Shown piece after piece: positions 41,524 through 51,905 of a stretch of DNA of 64,000 nucleotides. The position numbers were made by a program, and so were the translations under genes. Numbering within the stretch: the first letter of the stretch is position 1; each line of letters starts with the position of its first letter. The notes beneath the pieces are model-generated. The model was given only the letters and a program-made list of their open reading frames with translations, had not been told where the DNA came from and made no database searches. The stretch spans positions 124,001-188,000 of the forward strand of contig NW_005178472.1 of NCBI RefSeq assembly GCF_000341285.1, written 5' to 3'. The DNA is from Galdieria sulphuraria. Its lineage: Eukaryota > Rhodophyta > Bangiophyceae > Galdieriales > Galdieriaceae.

Positions 41524-42388
41524 TTAGACTTTGGTAGATACGGTCATCAGTTTTTGACCGTACTCAACTGGATCTCCATCTTGCACCAAAATTTTATCTA
41601 CCACTCCTTCTACTTCTGCAAAATAAACGTGTTCCAACCCAAGTTGTTCAATGACACATACTGGCTGCTTCAACTTGATATGATCACCAACTTCGACCAG
41701 TGGCTTCTTTTTGGATCTACCACGGCGAAACCTTCCAACACGTTTAGAAACGATAGCTACTTCGGATATGTTTGTTTCTGGAGTAGGTTGTTGTTTGTTC
41801 AAATCTTCAGTTTGTGTTGCTATCGAAGAAGCCTGAGGAATTGAGGCTTGTTCCTCAGTTTCTGTAGAGGTCTCCGACTTCTCTTCGGGTATTGTTTGAG
41901 TGACAGAAGGATTCGTCTTGGAACCCTCTGGGCCTGGAATATAAATGTTATAAGTTTGCGAATTGGGTAGACTGTTCATAGGAAGTGAGAAACTGGAGGC
42001 AGATCCTTGAGGGTTGGTTTTCCTTCTAAGTTCTATGACAGATTCACCTTGTCTGTAGTACAGGTGAGGAAGGTCGGACTCTTTAAACTGCTTTAATATT
42101 TGTTCTATTTCTTCTAAAGTAAGATCTGGACCTTCGATTTGAATTTCTGGTTCTATAGTTGGTCGCTATAGCATAAGGAAGATCGAATAAGACGCAGTCA
42201 ACCGGAGACAAGAACAAACTTACGTCTTCCTTTCTTGCAGACATTCTAGTAGAGAACAATCTCGTTTTTTGTCTTAAGTGACAAGTTTTCAAACCGTTGA
42301 AACGACTAACATCTTTCTTATTACCAGGAGTAGTATGTCGTGGAGTAAAGAACTGAGTGTTTACGAAACAAGTTGCAAAAGAATTCAT
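41524..42388 (-). CDS. Biotin-less BCCP-like (BADC) plastid protein
   Basis: Two exons (42388-42224, 42165-41524), 58-nt intron, 268 residues. The first ~50 residues are a transit peptide. The middle matches the BCCP helix-turn region (TLEEIEQILKQFKES, LYYRQGESVIELRRK), then a Pro/Glu/Thr-rich linker. The C-terminal domain has the biotinyl-lipoyl fold (VGRFRRGRSKKKPLVEVGDH, then KLKQPVCVIEQLGLEHVYF and GVVDKILVQDGDPVEYGQKL) but has EQLGLEHVYF where BCCP has EAMKLMNEI. The biotinylated Lys is therefore absent, as in plant BADC proteins, which replace BCCP in heteromeric acetyl-CoA carboxylase and restrain fatty-acid synthesis. Confidence 0.78.
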
Positions 42389-42599
42389 TTCAATAAAGTT
42401 GGTAAACGTCGAATAGTTCCAATTGAAATGTTTTTTTAAAACTATCTCTATGTGTAGTTGAAATATTACAGTTTATCTCACAAATTATTTTGTATCTATT
42501 AGTCTCTGATACGAAAAATAGAACAACTGTGACTTGATGACTGAGAAACTTTATTCTTCACTAAAAAGAATTCTTGACCAACATATACAACCAACGGTT

Positions 42600-42981
42600 T
42601 CAACGTTCCGGTGGACCATAAAGAAAGCGGTAACCCATTTTATAGATAACTAAACCGGTTGCAACTAGAACAATGCAGTCTGTTGCAAAACGCAACCTTG
42701 AGAAAGTTAGCAACCGTACGTGCAACAGCAAATAAAATGTGTTGACTTGAGGTGTATAGCAACCAAACAACATACCTGTCGTTAAATATGATTTCTTCTT
42801 CTGCCTTTTCCAAAGGTTTCCATTTCAAGAGCTGGGCGATTAAGAAAAAAAGGTAGCAAACGAAAACACGTACCGGTTTATCGAAAGGAAACTCTGAGTT
42901 TTTTGAAGTTTGATCACAAAAGTACTTTCGCTGTAAAGGTTGTTTCATGACCCAAAGCCTTGAGAGTCTTGAGTGCAACAT
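42600..42981 (-). CDS. Small single-span protein, probably mitochondrial
   Basis: Three exons (42981-42874, 42831-42776, 42696-42600) with introns of 42 and 79 nt give 86 residues. The N-terminus is basic and acid-free (RLSRLWVMKQPLQRKYF), like a mitochondrial presequence. A conserved-looking linker KPLEKAEEEIIFNDRLRFAT precedes one hydrophobic span (CIVLVATGLVIYKMGY) and the end RFLYGPPER. The family is unknown to me; a respiratory-complex or TIM/TOM-type small subunit would fit. Confidence 0.5.
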
Positions 42982-43060
42982 TTGGCTTTCTCTAAGGACA
43001 AACCAATTTTCTCCAAATTTTTCATCCTTTTAGAACTAGGCATTTTGTAATAACATGAAA

Positions 43061-43063
43061 ATA

Positions 43064-43096
<33 letters not shown>

Positions 43097-43107
43097 GGAG
43101 AGAGAGA
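43061..43107. repeat. Simple AT repeat followed by GA repeat
   Basis: A near-perfect AT dinucleotide tract runs from 43061 to 43096, with a single G interruption near 43069, directly followed by a GAGAGAGA tract to about 43107. It lies between the small mitochondrial protein and PheRS, in the probable promoter of both, and is the only substantial microsatellite seen. Confidence 0.9.
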
Positions 43108-43216
43108 AAAAGTGATTGAAATAAAATATTCTGTTATTTCAGGAAGAGATACTCTCCATCTCGTTTTCTTATAGAAACACACAGTCTCCCTTCCTAATCC
43201 TCTGTTGCATCGTATA

Positions 43217-44569
43217 ATGATATCATCCCTGTTGTTATCCACAAAAGTCTCACGTGCTACTGGGCTCCAGACCTTTCTATTACCAGTTGTTTGGAACACT
43301 AGTGGCAAACTTTTCGTTTTTAGAAAGTTCAGTACTCTTTCTTTTCGTGTCTCAGTGAATGGGAAAACTTGTCAGCACTTTGGAAGAAACCGAAAGAGAC
43401 AACTCTTGTTACACTGCTGCTTATCGTCCGAGGCTGTTGTCAATCTGAACTTAAGTGAAGTTCCTTCCTCTTCGAATATCCCTCCAGCCATATTGGAGAA
43501 AACCAGAGAAAGACTCCACCTCAGACCAAAGTAAGTAGACTTGCCTTATTCGAGTTGACTGCCAACGACTTGCTCTAGTCATCCGCTTCATATTTTGAAG
43601 AAAATGATAGAAAACAGTATCGAAGATATGCATCCAAGGGAATTTTCTTTCTTTGATGACTTACCTCAACTTGTTTCCACTAAAGACTGTTTTGATGATC
43701 TTTTAGTAGACTGGGACCATCCAAGCAGAAGATATACCGACACATACTATTGGGATGAGCACCACGTGCTGCGTACTCATATGACAGCCCATGATACAAC
43801 TTTATTAAGAGCTGGAAAGACAGCGTTTGTATTGACGGGTGACGTATATCGTCGCGACAGTATCGACAAGTCTCATTATCCAGTATTTCATCAAGTAGAT
43901 GCCGTTAGGATATTTGATGCAAGTGCCAGTCAAAGTGAAGATAAAATTATTGCTGACTTGAAGAACACTCTCGAATCTCTGGCAAAGAACATATTTCAAA
44001 GAGAGGTCACGATTCGTTGGGTGGATGGTGAGTTTCCGTTTACTTATCCCTCATTTGAGATGGAAGTATTTTGGAATGGAAATTGGCTTGAGCTCTTAGG
44101 TTGTGGTCTCTTGAAAAGAGGAGTTTTGGATGCTGGACAGGTTGACAAGGATTCCAAAGGTTGGGCTTTTGGTTTGGGTTTGGAGCGATTGGCTATGGTC
44201 CTTTTTGAAATTCCAGACATTCGATTGTTTTGGTCAAAAGATGAGCGCTTCCTTCAACAGTTTCGAGACGGGACAATCACGAAATTCAAACCTTATTCCA
44301 AATATCCGTCGTGTTATAAGGACGTTACCTTTTGGCTTAGCGATAAATTTCACGAAAACGCTTTTTATGAATTGGTTCGCTCCATTGCTGGTGATACAGT
44401 GGAGGAAGTTACTTTATTGGACGAGTTTCATCGCAACAACAAAACATCGCATTGTTATCGAATCGTATATCGTTCAATGGATCGTTCCTTAACAAATGAT
44501 GAGGTTGATGAAATACAAGATAAGATACGTGAAGAAGTGGCACGTCGATTGGAAGTTATTTTGAGATAA
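43217..44569 (+). CDS. Organellar phenylalanyl-tRNA synthetase
   Basis: Monomeric mitochondrial/plastid-type PheRS. Two exons (43217-43530, 43579-44569), 48-nt intron, 434 residues. A long N-terminal extension (~85 residues, Ser/Arg-rich) is a targeting sequence. The catalytic core shows YWDEHHVLRTHMTAHDTTLL (motif 2 region), FVLTGDVYRRDSIDKSHYPV, then FPFTYPSFEMEV, LELLGCGLLKRGVLD and GWAFGLGLERLAM (motif 3). The C-terminal FDX-ACB anticodon domain is YPSCYKDVTFWLSDKF to the end. A single such gene often serves both organelles; dual targeting is inference. Confidence 0.93.
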
Positions 44570-44625
44570 AAAATTTTAGTTTATTACTTACCCTGTTGTT
44601 TTCATAAACACTTTCTTCCCAAAAT

Positions 44626-45888
44626 TCAATCAACTTGTGGGGTTACCCTTTGTATGACATGTTGCATTCTCAATGGATTACTTAAAAAGTGCATTGCAAC
44701 ATCATAATGGAACTCTTTAGAACTGTAAAGATCCCATATAAGATTGGACAGTTGCATAAAGGATAGATGACCACAATGACCTTCTGATTTGTCCGCTTTG
44801 GGAATGTATCTTTCGATGACTTGATCAAGTCTGCGGTATTCTTGGAGAGGATTATAACTATCTGGAACAGCACGAGGTGGGAAAGGAAACTCCCTGTGAT
44901 CTTGAGGCATTGCACGAATAATATGCCAATAATCATGAAGAATCCAACATTTTGAGTTTTCAAAACAATCTCTTCTTTCATCGGGTTCATAAGAAAGTCC
45001 AACATGAAGACAGCTGGTGTTCTTTAACAATTTCCAAGGTTTCTTATGGGCGTAATGGACGATGCAAATGGTGTCATATATGGAATTCCATACTTGAGAG
45101 CTATCCACGTATACAAACTTGAGAGCATTACATCCCGGATGTAACCAAGTCATGCCAACATGAAATCCTGACCAGATTTGATAGATATCTCGAGCATAAT
45201 AATCATTCAAGAAATCTTGTTCTGCAAAGCCATTTACTGGTCTATGATTAGCAAGTTTCTTACACATGTCTTCGAATATAGGGAAACAGGGACGAATAGC
45301 CAATACACCAGCATTGAAGTAGTCCTTATAGAAACATCGTTTGTCCAAATCCCAATCAGGAGCAGCAGCAAAACCTATAGGAGAAAAGCTCAGTGCACGA
45401 AAAATGTGAGAAACTGGCCTCGTAACAATAGCATCAGCATCAATATATAAGATACCGACATATTCTTCCATAGTCCACAACCAGAGTTTCTGATAGCATT
45501 CCATAAAATGTTCGCTTACCAAATCTTCTTCAGAACAACCCAATACTGGGAGACGGTGGACATGTTTTATGAGCCAGCCTGCTTGTTTCAAGTAACGCAC
45601 TTCCGATGCTTCTACTCTATCAGTAACTAGACAAACACAATCAAAGTCAAAATTGGCAGAGAGTTCTTCCTTGGCTGCACCCTGAAAGCTTTTCAACAAA
45701 GTTAGAGCACCAGGAACATAAAAAGTAGCGGTTACCAAGGTGGCAATAGCAACCTTGGCTCTACATTTGCGATAGTTCCATGCGCGCAGTTGGCACAGAG
45801 TATCTACAGTTATACACTTTGAACCAAGTTCTTCTTTCCGGGGAGAATAGGAAGCCCTTATTGCCGAAGCAACCTTTGCCGCCTTCAT
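44626..45888 (-). CDS. GT8-family glycosyltransferase (glycogenin-like)
   Basis: One exon, 420 residues from the ATG at 45888. GT8 marks are visible: KVAIATLVTATFYVPGALTL at the first strand, FDFDCVCLVTDRV, KLWLWTMEEYVGILYIDADA with the DxD metal site DADAI, FNAGVLAIRP, NGFAEQDFLNDYY and IVHYAHKKPW. It should transfer a sugar from a UDP donor. The frame stays open upstream to about 45935 with a hydrophobic piece (FLLIAIFIVVHW) but has no ATG, so a membrane-anchoring first exon may have been missed. Confidence 0.83.
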   Translation of the reverse strand: MKAAKVASAIRASYSPRKEELGSKCITVDTLCQLRAWNYRKCRAKVAIATLVTATFYVPGALTLLKSFQGAAKEELSANFDFDCVCLVTDRVEASEVRYLKQAGWLIKHVHRLPVLGCSEEDLVSEHFMECYQKLWLWTMEEYVGILYIDADAIVTRPVSHIFRALSFSPIGFAAAPDWDLDKRCFYKDYFNAGVLAIRPCFPIFEDMCKKLANHRPVNGFAEQDFLNDYYARDIYQIWSGFHVGMTWLHPGCNALKFVYVDSSQVWNSIYDTICIVHYAHKKPWKLLKNTSCLHVGLSYEPDERRDCFENSKCWILHDYWHIIRAMPQDHREFPFPPRAVPDSYNPLQEYRRLDQVIERYIPKADKSEGHCGHLSFMQLSNLIWDLYSSKEFHYDVAMHFLSNPLRMQHVIQRVTPQVD

Positions 45889-46464
45889 CTTTCTCCAATG
45901 CACCACGATGAAAATGGCGATCAATAGAAATTGGTCATTTCACGAAGTCGATCGACATTTCGAATTGGGCTTGGAAGGTTCGATTCGATTGGACGGAATT
46001 CTGATCGCTTTGGTGGTATGGAGAAACTCAAGTTTTTCAAGTCTCTATATTCTTGGAACTGAGAAAGTTGCTTGAATACTCTTGAATTGATGTCAGTTGT
46101 TCTCGAGTTTCTATTCTAAAAATCGCACTTTTGTAGACCGTAAATTCCTTTATGAAATGACGGTGCCATACTAGGAGATAAAAAAATATTTCATACTTGA
46201 AATTTCTATGTATTTTTTATAGGAACAACATTTATACAAGCCTAAGATTTTCAATTATCAGGATATATATTGAGTCATCATATAACTACTACTTATCATC
46301 TTTGACATTACTCTAAAACGTGCTTGCTTCGTCTCATTTCGAATTGGGCGCCAATCGATCAATCCACTACAATCTCCCCTCTCCAACGTGTCTTTCCTTT
46401 GTGATGGGACACGACTGGATACAAGCCCTCTCTTTGAATACTTATTTATTTGTTTGGCATTCTT
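45889..46464. promoter_or_regulatory. Divergent intergenic region
   Basis: About 575 bases between the glycosyltransferase (minus) and centrin (plus) starts. It contains TTCGAATTGGGC at 45957 and again at 46337, in similar context (ATTTCGAATTGGGC), a 14-base repeat that may be a shared promoter element. No gene seen. Confidence 0.45.
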
Positions 46465-47063
46465 ATGGCAAGCGTAAAGAACAACGTTTCAACAGGAAGA
46501 ACTTATCACCTGACAGAAGATGAAAGACAAGAAATAAAAGAAGCGTTTGAATTATTTGACATTGATAGCACAGGTGATAGCGCAACTTTATTTCAAATAT
46601 TAACTGTATATAACCTTTTCATGGTTGCAGGAGCTATAGACACGAAAGAGTTTAAAATAGCTTTAAGAGCTCTCGGTTTCGAAATTGAAAAGGAGGAAGC
46701 ATCTAGAATTATATCTAAACTGGATAAGGATGGTTCAGGAATGATTCTTTACGAAGATTTTGAAAGAGCAGTGTCCCAGAAAATGGTAACTCAACAATAT
46801 ATGCCTACTTTACTAATCATAATATTTTGAGATAGGCTGAAAGAGACCCGGAACAAGAGATTCTGAAAGCTTTCAAGTTGTTTGACATGGACGATTCGGG
46901 GGGCATTTCTCTAGAAGACTTGAGGAGGGTTGCTGATGAATTGGGAGAGAATATATCGAACGAAGAACTTCAAGAAATGATAGACGAAGCAGATAGAACA
47001 GGCAGAAGGGAGATTAATTATGAAGATTTCAGTAGAATTCTCAAACGTTCACATTTCTTTTGA
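46465..47063 (+). CDS. Centrin
   Basis: EF-hand protein, three exons (46465-46573, 46631-46785, 46836-47063), introns of 57 and 50 nt, 163 residues. Loops in order: EF1 DIDSTGAIDTKE, EF2 [14 protein letters not shown]3 [14 protein letters not shown]4 [12 protein letters not shown], the last degenerate. The linker [19 protein letters not shown] and the helix [20 protein letters not shown] are characteristic of centrin rather than calmodulin, as is the N-terminal [17 protein letters not shown]. The aromatic ending [10 protein letters not shown] resembles centrin tails. Red algae lack flagella and centrioles, so a nuclear-pore (Cdc31/TREX-2) or spindle-pole role is likely. Confidence 0.92.
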
Positions 47064-47642
47064 GTCATATAAACTTATCTACCTGTAAATGTTCTTTTCG
47101 TTTCTTTTGCATAGGGAAGCTGCCTATTTTCAAATCCTTTTGCATTGCAACACTATCTCTCCTCTAGAGCTCAACGCCTAACTTTCCAATCTCTGACAAA
47201 GTATGAAATAATATCATTGTGCTGGAAAAGTTGGAAAGTCTTCTCATATTCATCAACTTGCTCTTTTAACAACTACAGCTTTTTTCAATGGGGTCACAAA
47301 TACTGCTTTCTTACGAATAATAAAGTCTGTCTCATGTAGACAACTATTTCAATTAAAACAAACGCAAGTCACCACAAATATTTTCAAAGGACACTGAAGT
47401 TATTTCAAGTAAAGAACAATAAAACATCTTCACAAAGTTCTGTAACAGCGTTAGGGGTGCTAGTTTCAAAACATTGTAAAACGTAGAAAAGTTTCTAAAA
47501 TCTCCGGTTCCATTCTTCATTTTTGTCAATTGCTGACACGTTTCCAAAAAAGGCAACATTAGATTATCAAAGATTCCAAGGCCGGCTGCATTTTTTCTTG
47601 TAATATTCTTCTTTGGTTTTTGTTTTTATTGCCATCCAAGGA
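47064..47642. other. Intergenic region before the adenylate kinase gene
   Basis: About 580 bases between two plus-strand genes. I searched it on the plus strand for a P-loop-coding exon that could belong to the adenylate kinase and found none; frames are closed and AT-rich. It probably holds the centrin 3' UTR and the promoter of the kinase. Confidence 0.45.
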
Positions 47643-48959
47643 ATGGCAGCGCTTCTAAGTTCGTGTGGGCTTCGACTTGGCAGAGCAGCCCTTCGAGTCA
47701 CTCCAAGAAGTAGCACGCGGTCACCTTCTCCTTCAAGAACCTGTGCAGTCTCACGTACACCTTTTCCTCGTTCGTCCTCTTTAGATGAAGGTCTTTTGTT
47801 CAATAACAACTGCCATGAGGTTAGCTCCGAAAAATCAGTAATATCCACTTCGAAGAGCAGTAGCTTTTCTAGCGGCCACGTATTCACACGTTCGCATAGT
47901 TTTGAAGATGGACTCCAGTTGAAACAGGAATCTGTCTTGCAAAGAAGTGACAAGGCTTCCTCATTGGAACGTATAAAGTCAAACTGTACAGAAGTTAAGA
48001 GTGAAGAAAGATTTACAAGTTCTGCAGCGCAACTTCCTCCAAGGAAATTGTCTTATGACGAAACCTTGCGTTCAAACTTGAACACCGAAATACAAAACGA
48101 CTGGAAACAGGAATTAGCTTCTTTAGTTGCAAAAGGAGAGATGATTCCAGATACTTATGTTTTCTCTTTAGTGCGTGAAAAGCTAGTATCTCCTCAGGTT
48201 CTAGAAAAGAACGGCTGGCTACTTGACGGTTTTCCAAGAACAGTTGCTCAGGCGGACGCTATGCTGTCGGAAGCGTCTAAGAATGTAAACGCACTAAAAC
48301 CAACGGCAATGATTGTTTTGGAAGTCTCTGATGAAGAACTCTTAGATAGGATGATCTTCCGTCGCATCGATCCAGTTACAGGAAGAATTTACAATTTGAA
48401 GACAAGACCTCCTAAAGAAGTTGATATTTTGAATCGTCTTATTACACGAGAGGATGACCGAGAAGAGGTTGTAAGACGTAGAATTGCTCTTTATAAGAGA
48501 ACAGCCGCACAAATTGAAAATATTTTTGTCTCGTTTGATATTCCAGTAATACATATAGATGGGAGTGCCGTGAGGAATTGTGAAGGTGTTTTCTGTGAGA
48601 TTCAAACAGTTCTAGAAAGTCTGCTTTCGACTCCATTATCGAGAGAATCTCTGCGTCTTGTATTATCAGGACCCCCTGGCTGTGGTAAAGGTACCCAGGC
48701 AGAACTGCTTTCAAAAGCTTATGATCTGTTTCATTTGAGTACAGGAAACATCTTGCGTGAAATGCTAAATGGAAAGGCCGTTCATGAATCGCAATCGACG
48801 GATTTGCGTTCCGTTGGTATTGTTTTTGGACGTGAAGAGACACAGCTTTCTCGAATTTTGCCTGCCAGGAAGGAATCTTGTCAGCGCGATACCTCTTTTG
48901 TTGTTTCAACCTTACCGGCAGCTTCCGCTTCTAAAATGATGTCTTCCAGAGTTGGTTAG
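47643..48959 (+). CDS. Adenylate kinase with circularly permuted motif order
   Basis: One exon, 438 residues. The first ~140 residues are Ser/Arg-rich (transit-peptide-like, then disordered). From ~145 the order is unusual: [24 protein letters not shown] (~161), [15 protein letters not shown] (~190), [18 protein letters not shown] (LID, ~239), [19 protein letters not shown], and only then the strand [16 protein letters not shown] (P-loop at ~343) and [15 protein letters not shown] (~364). In ordinary adenylate kinases the P-loop and STG..LR come first. Each motif occurs once except the LR helix, present in both halves. After residue ~375 the rest is Ser-rich and non-kinase. This may be a functional permutein or a remnant of a tandem gene; no P-loop exon was seen upstream. 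Confidence 0.72.
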   Translation: MAALLSSCGLRLGRAALRVTPRSSTRSPSPSRTCAVSRTPFPRSSSLDEGLLFNNNCHEVSSEKSVISTSKSSSFSSGHVFTRSHSFEDGLQLKQESVLQRSDKASSLERIKSNCTEVKSEERFTSSAAQLPPRKLSYDETLRSNLNTEIQNDWKQELASLVAKGEMIPDTYVFSLVREKLVSPQVLEKNGWLLDGFPRTVAQADAMLSEASKNVNALKPTAMIVLEVSDEELLDRMIFRRIDPVTGRIYNLKTRPPKEVDILNRLITREDDREEVVRRRIALYKRTAAQIENIFVSFDIPVIHIDGSAVRNCEGVFCEIQTVLESLLSTPLSRESLRLVLSGPPGCGKGTQAELLSKAYDLFHLSTGNILREMLNGKAVHESQSTDLRSVGIVFGREETQLSRILPARKESCQRDTSFVVSTLPAASASKMMSSRVG

Positions 48960-49501
48960 TTTTATATGTATAAAATTTTTATGATTCGAATCCTCCTCGA
49001 ATTGCGAACCATATTTGTTTGAGATATTCCTATTAACTTTTTTTTCTGTTTGACGAAAGTTTTTTTGACTTGCAAAGATTTTCATTTCGTGAGCAGTTGT
49101 CCATCATGACGGCATCAAAAAACAAAACACAATGATTCCAAAATCATTGTTATGACAAGTTAACCTTGCCTTTTGATTAGAGCATTTTAATCATATCTCA
49201 TTCTTTATCTGCATTGCTCATAAAACAAGTGATAATGAGGAAGTAATCATTCAAGTTGTTTCTCTTGCATTTTTGGATATAAATTGCTATTGAACGCTAT
49301 AAGAGTGGTAAATAAATAATACTTCCGAATAAAAACAAGAACAGAGTAAGTTGTATTTCAGTCATAGTTCAACATCGAAATGAAATGTCCCGTTAGGTCT
49401 TCTCTCATATGAAGAAATTTCCATCGTTACTTGTAAACTAGTTCAACATTATTTATATTTCCAGTTTCTATTCCTCTAATATCTTTGAAGCTTCTTCATA
49501 C
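48960..49501. other. AT-rich intergenic region
   Basis: About 540 bases, AT-rich with T runs and stops in every frame. No continuation of the adenylate kinase (no second LID or DGFPR exon) was seen. It separates the kinase from PSMG3, which is on the same strand. Confidence 0.45.
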
Positions 49502-50003
49502 ATGCAGTCAATGCATGCAACTCTGCCAACGCACAGAATTGATGATGAAAATGGTATTGGGAATTTGATGTCGGAACATTATCGCGGTCGTTTTGTGCGT
49601 CACTTTAACACCACTTGTGGCTCATATCGTACGGATTTCGTTTTTGAGCGTTTTGAAGACAGAATTCTACTTATCATTTCACAGCTTCAAGGTTTGGGTT
49701 CCATTGTGAGTATATATTAGTGTTCTCTTTTCATTTTGTGAAAAGTTGTGTTAGTTTTCGGTAACATCTTCTGCCAACGCACCAGAGAGCCACAACACTA
49801 TATTCGATGTTGTTCCTTTACTTGGAAAAAGGGACGACGAAAAGATGATTGTTTTTGCTAGAACTATTGGAGAGCTTGTCCATTCCTTGGGACACCGAAG
49901 ACCATTAGTGTTGTGTTTGTCTTTGAAAGGAATGGAGAAGGAAGTTTTAGACTCCATACTTGGTGCACTAAAAGATGACGTTATACCTCAGTCTGTTCAT
50001 TAA
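49502..50003 (+). CDS. PSMG3: Proteasome assembly chaperone 3-like protein
   Basis: Two exons (49502-49705, 49755-50003), 49-nt intron, 150 residues. The pattern follows PSMG3/PAC3: YRTDFVFERFEDRILLIISQ, then LQGLGSIFSV, a loop, then DVVPLLGKRDDEKMIVFART, IGELVHSLGHRRPLVLCLSL and a short C-terminal helix. PAC3 pairs with PAC4 beneath the proteasome alpha ring during assembly. Sequence conservation in this family is low, so the call rests on strand order, the TQ/SQ..GxLGS motif and the LLG..DD segment. Confidence 0.65.
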
Positions 50004-50181
50004 GCATCAACCTTCTCAGAAAATTGTTACAACTATGTCTCGTTCAAGAACTTGGATAAATTTTGGCCAAAATCCGTTATACTGAATAGAAAACCATCCA
50101 TTCCGAAAAAGCCTTCTTTTATTAAAGTATAAAATTTATTTGCAGCTTTATGTTGAAAAGTTACACTTCCAGTGCATATCT

Positions 50182-51661
50182 CTACCAAAGTTTCATTTGC
50201 TCCTTTTGGTCTTCCGACATGTTTCTCGTTTCTTTCCAATATTTGCCACCAAAGTGCCATTCATTGTTATCATCTTGATAAAACCAAGCTGGAACATACG
50301 TTGTGCCAGTTTTTTGACGTTGGTTTTCTGTTGGATGCAATGTCAGTATTCGTGAATGTTCATAACAACCAGTTCTTACCTCTCTCTCTCTGAATGTTTT
50401 CTACTCTAACCTTTTCTAAATTTGCCAAGCTCAAATTATTTCCTTCCAAAGCACGTCTATCTGGTCGAAAACGTGAATCGGTAGGTGGAATAATGGACTC
50501 TGCATTATCAGGAACTTCTAAAAGTTCGTAAGTAAAGTTGGTAAAGTTATATTTGTCTCGTTTAACTGCTGGTTTATGTTCTCCAGCATACCAAAGTGAC
50601 TTTGCATCCACACGTTCGCCTGAAGATTTATCCAACCGGAAGCCTACCAATCCCCGATTCCATTCTCCACTTAGTTCCATCACTCGATAACCATCAGCAT
50701 CAACTATATCACCATTTACAGCATATCTTCCTCTTCCAAACCAACCACATTTGGTGAACGTCAAACTAGTCACCGAGCCGCGAGGACTAGAGCGCAAAAT
50801 TAATTCTCCATAGTGATCGATAAAGGAGCCTCCCACGAAGAGGTTCTGTGCTGCTGAGACGGGAAGTGTCCATTCATACCGTTCGTCAAAGCTTGTTAGA
50901 TAGACATATCTTGAACCAGTATTCCGGATTTCCACTGAATTACCCAAAAAGTAAGCGTTACAAGAGAAAACTTCTTGTGCCACCCAACCAGGGCCTTCAG
51001 TATATGAAACCGAAACTGGAGGATGGTGAGAGACCTGTTCGCAAAGCACTCTTGTCGTTCCATCTCTACTTGTCCATTCAAATGTTTCACCCAAAACTGG
51101 GTTAAAAGGCTTATAGACTCTCTCCGTATGTGCAAAAGCAGAAACTGTAAAGGCTGCAACCAAGGCGTCACGTTCCACGGGTTCTTCACAAGTGGCCGCC
51201 TACATTCGGTTACAAAGCGTTTCTCCCTCAGAAATGAAACACATACCATATCAAGCAACTGATGAAATTGAAGTGTCTCGCACATTCTCTGCAAAGCTGT
51301 TGTTGGTTCGAATAACCAAACTGGCAGACTAAGACGCATATTTATGACGTCTGCACCTACAAGGGTGCTAAGTTGATTCCACAAGTCTCTTTTCTTGCAA
51401 CATATAAGACACATATCATAAACTGTTTGTATTCTATCTTACTGTTTTTTCGTCAACTTCCACGTGAGTCACGCCCTCTTCATCTTCCAACTTCTTTTCT
51501 TCAAGTTCGTCTAAACCCAACGCTTTTGTATAAAGTTGCTTTGCACCATCAGTTATCGTGGAAATTGCATGAATACCCCACGCTGTCCAACTATTACTCC
51601 TTGTCTGTCGAGTCTCACAGGTTTGGGTGTTGCCAGTACTATCCGTTTCTGACGTCTCCAT
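50182..51661 (-). CDS. Oxysterol-binding protein-related protein
   Basis: Lipid-transfer protein. Four exons (51661-51443, 51393-51247, 51199-50380, 50327-50182), 443 residues. Only the OSBP-related domain is present, without PH or ankyrin parts: LVGADVINMRLSLPVWLFEP (lid and Leu-Pro), KPFNPVLGETFEW, the signature EQVSHHPPVSVSY, then GRYAVNGDIVDADG, the fold end YNFTNFTYELLEV and the C-terminal helix with WHFGGKYWKETRNM. Short ORPs of this type exchange sterols or PI4P at membrane contacts. The final exon is supported by the conserved WFxxxxxxxxWxFGGxYWxxR-like ending. Confidence 0.93.
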
Positions 51662-51905
51662 TGCCAAAGATCAGTTAAATCCGAAGCCCAACTTGTGTGA
51701 ACATTCGTTCTCTCGTTGGTTTACCATCCCGTGTAGATAAATAGTAATCGGAAGCATCTGTTTTTTAGAAAATTTCTAATCCATCCATGAAAATATATAA
51801 ATAAATAAATATATGTTATATAGAAATATTTGATACACAAGAGAGCTAATGGGTAACACAACAACGTTGATGGGCATTCTTCCACTTGCCAGATTATAGT
51901 CCTAA

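Noticed and set aside
41309-41527. Plus-strand frame of 72 codons
   Set aside because: It begins at TTG, is basic and low in complexity, and lies in the short region between two minus-strand genes.
43061-43107. CRISPR-like or tandem functional repeat
   Set aside because: It is a plain AT/GA microsatellite without spacers.
47353-47559. Minus-strand frame of 68 codons between centrin and adenylate kinase
   Set aside because: No ATG start, no splice partners and biased AT-rich codons; it looks like chance.
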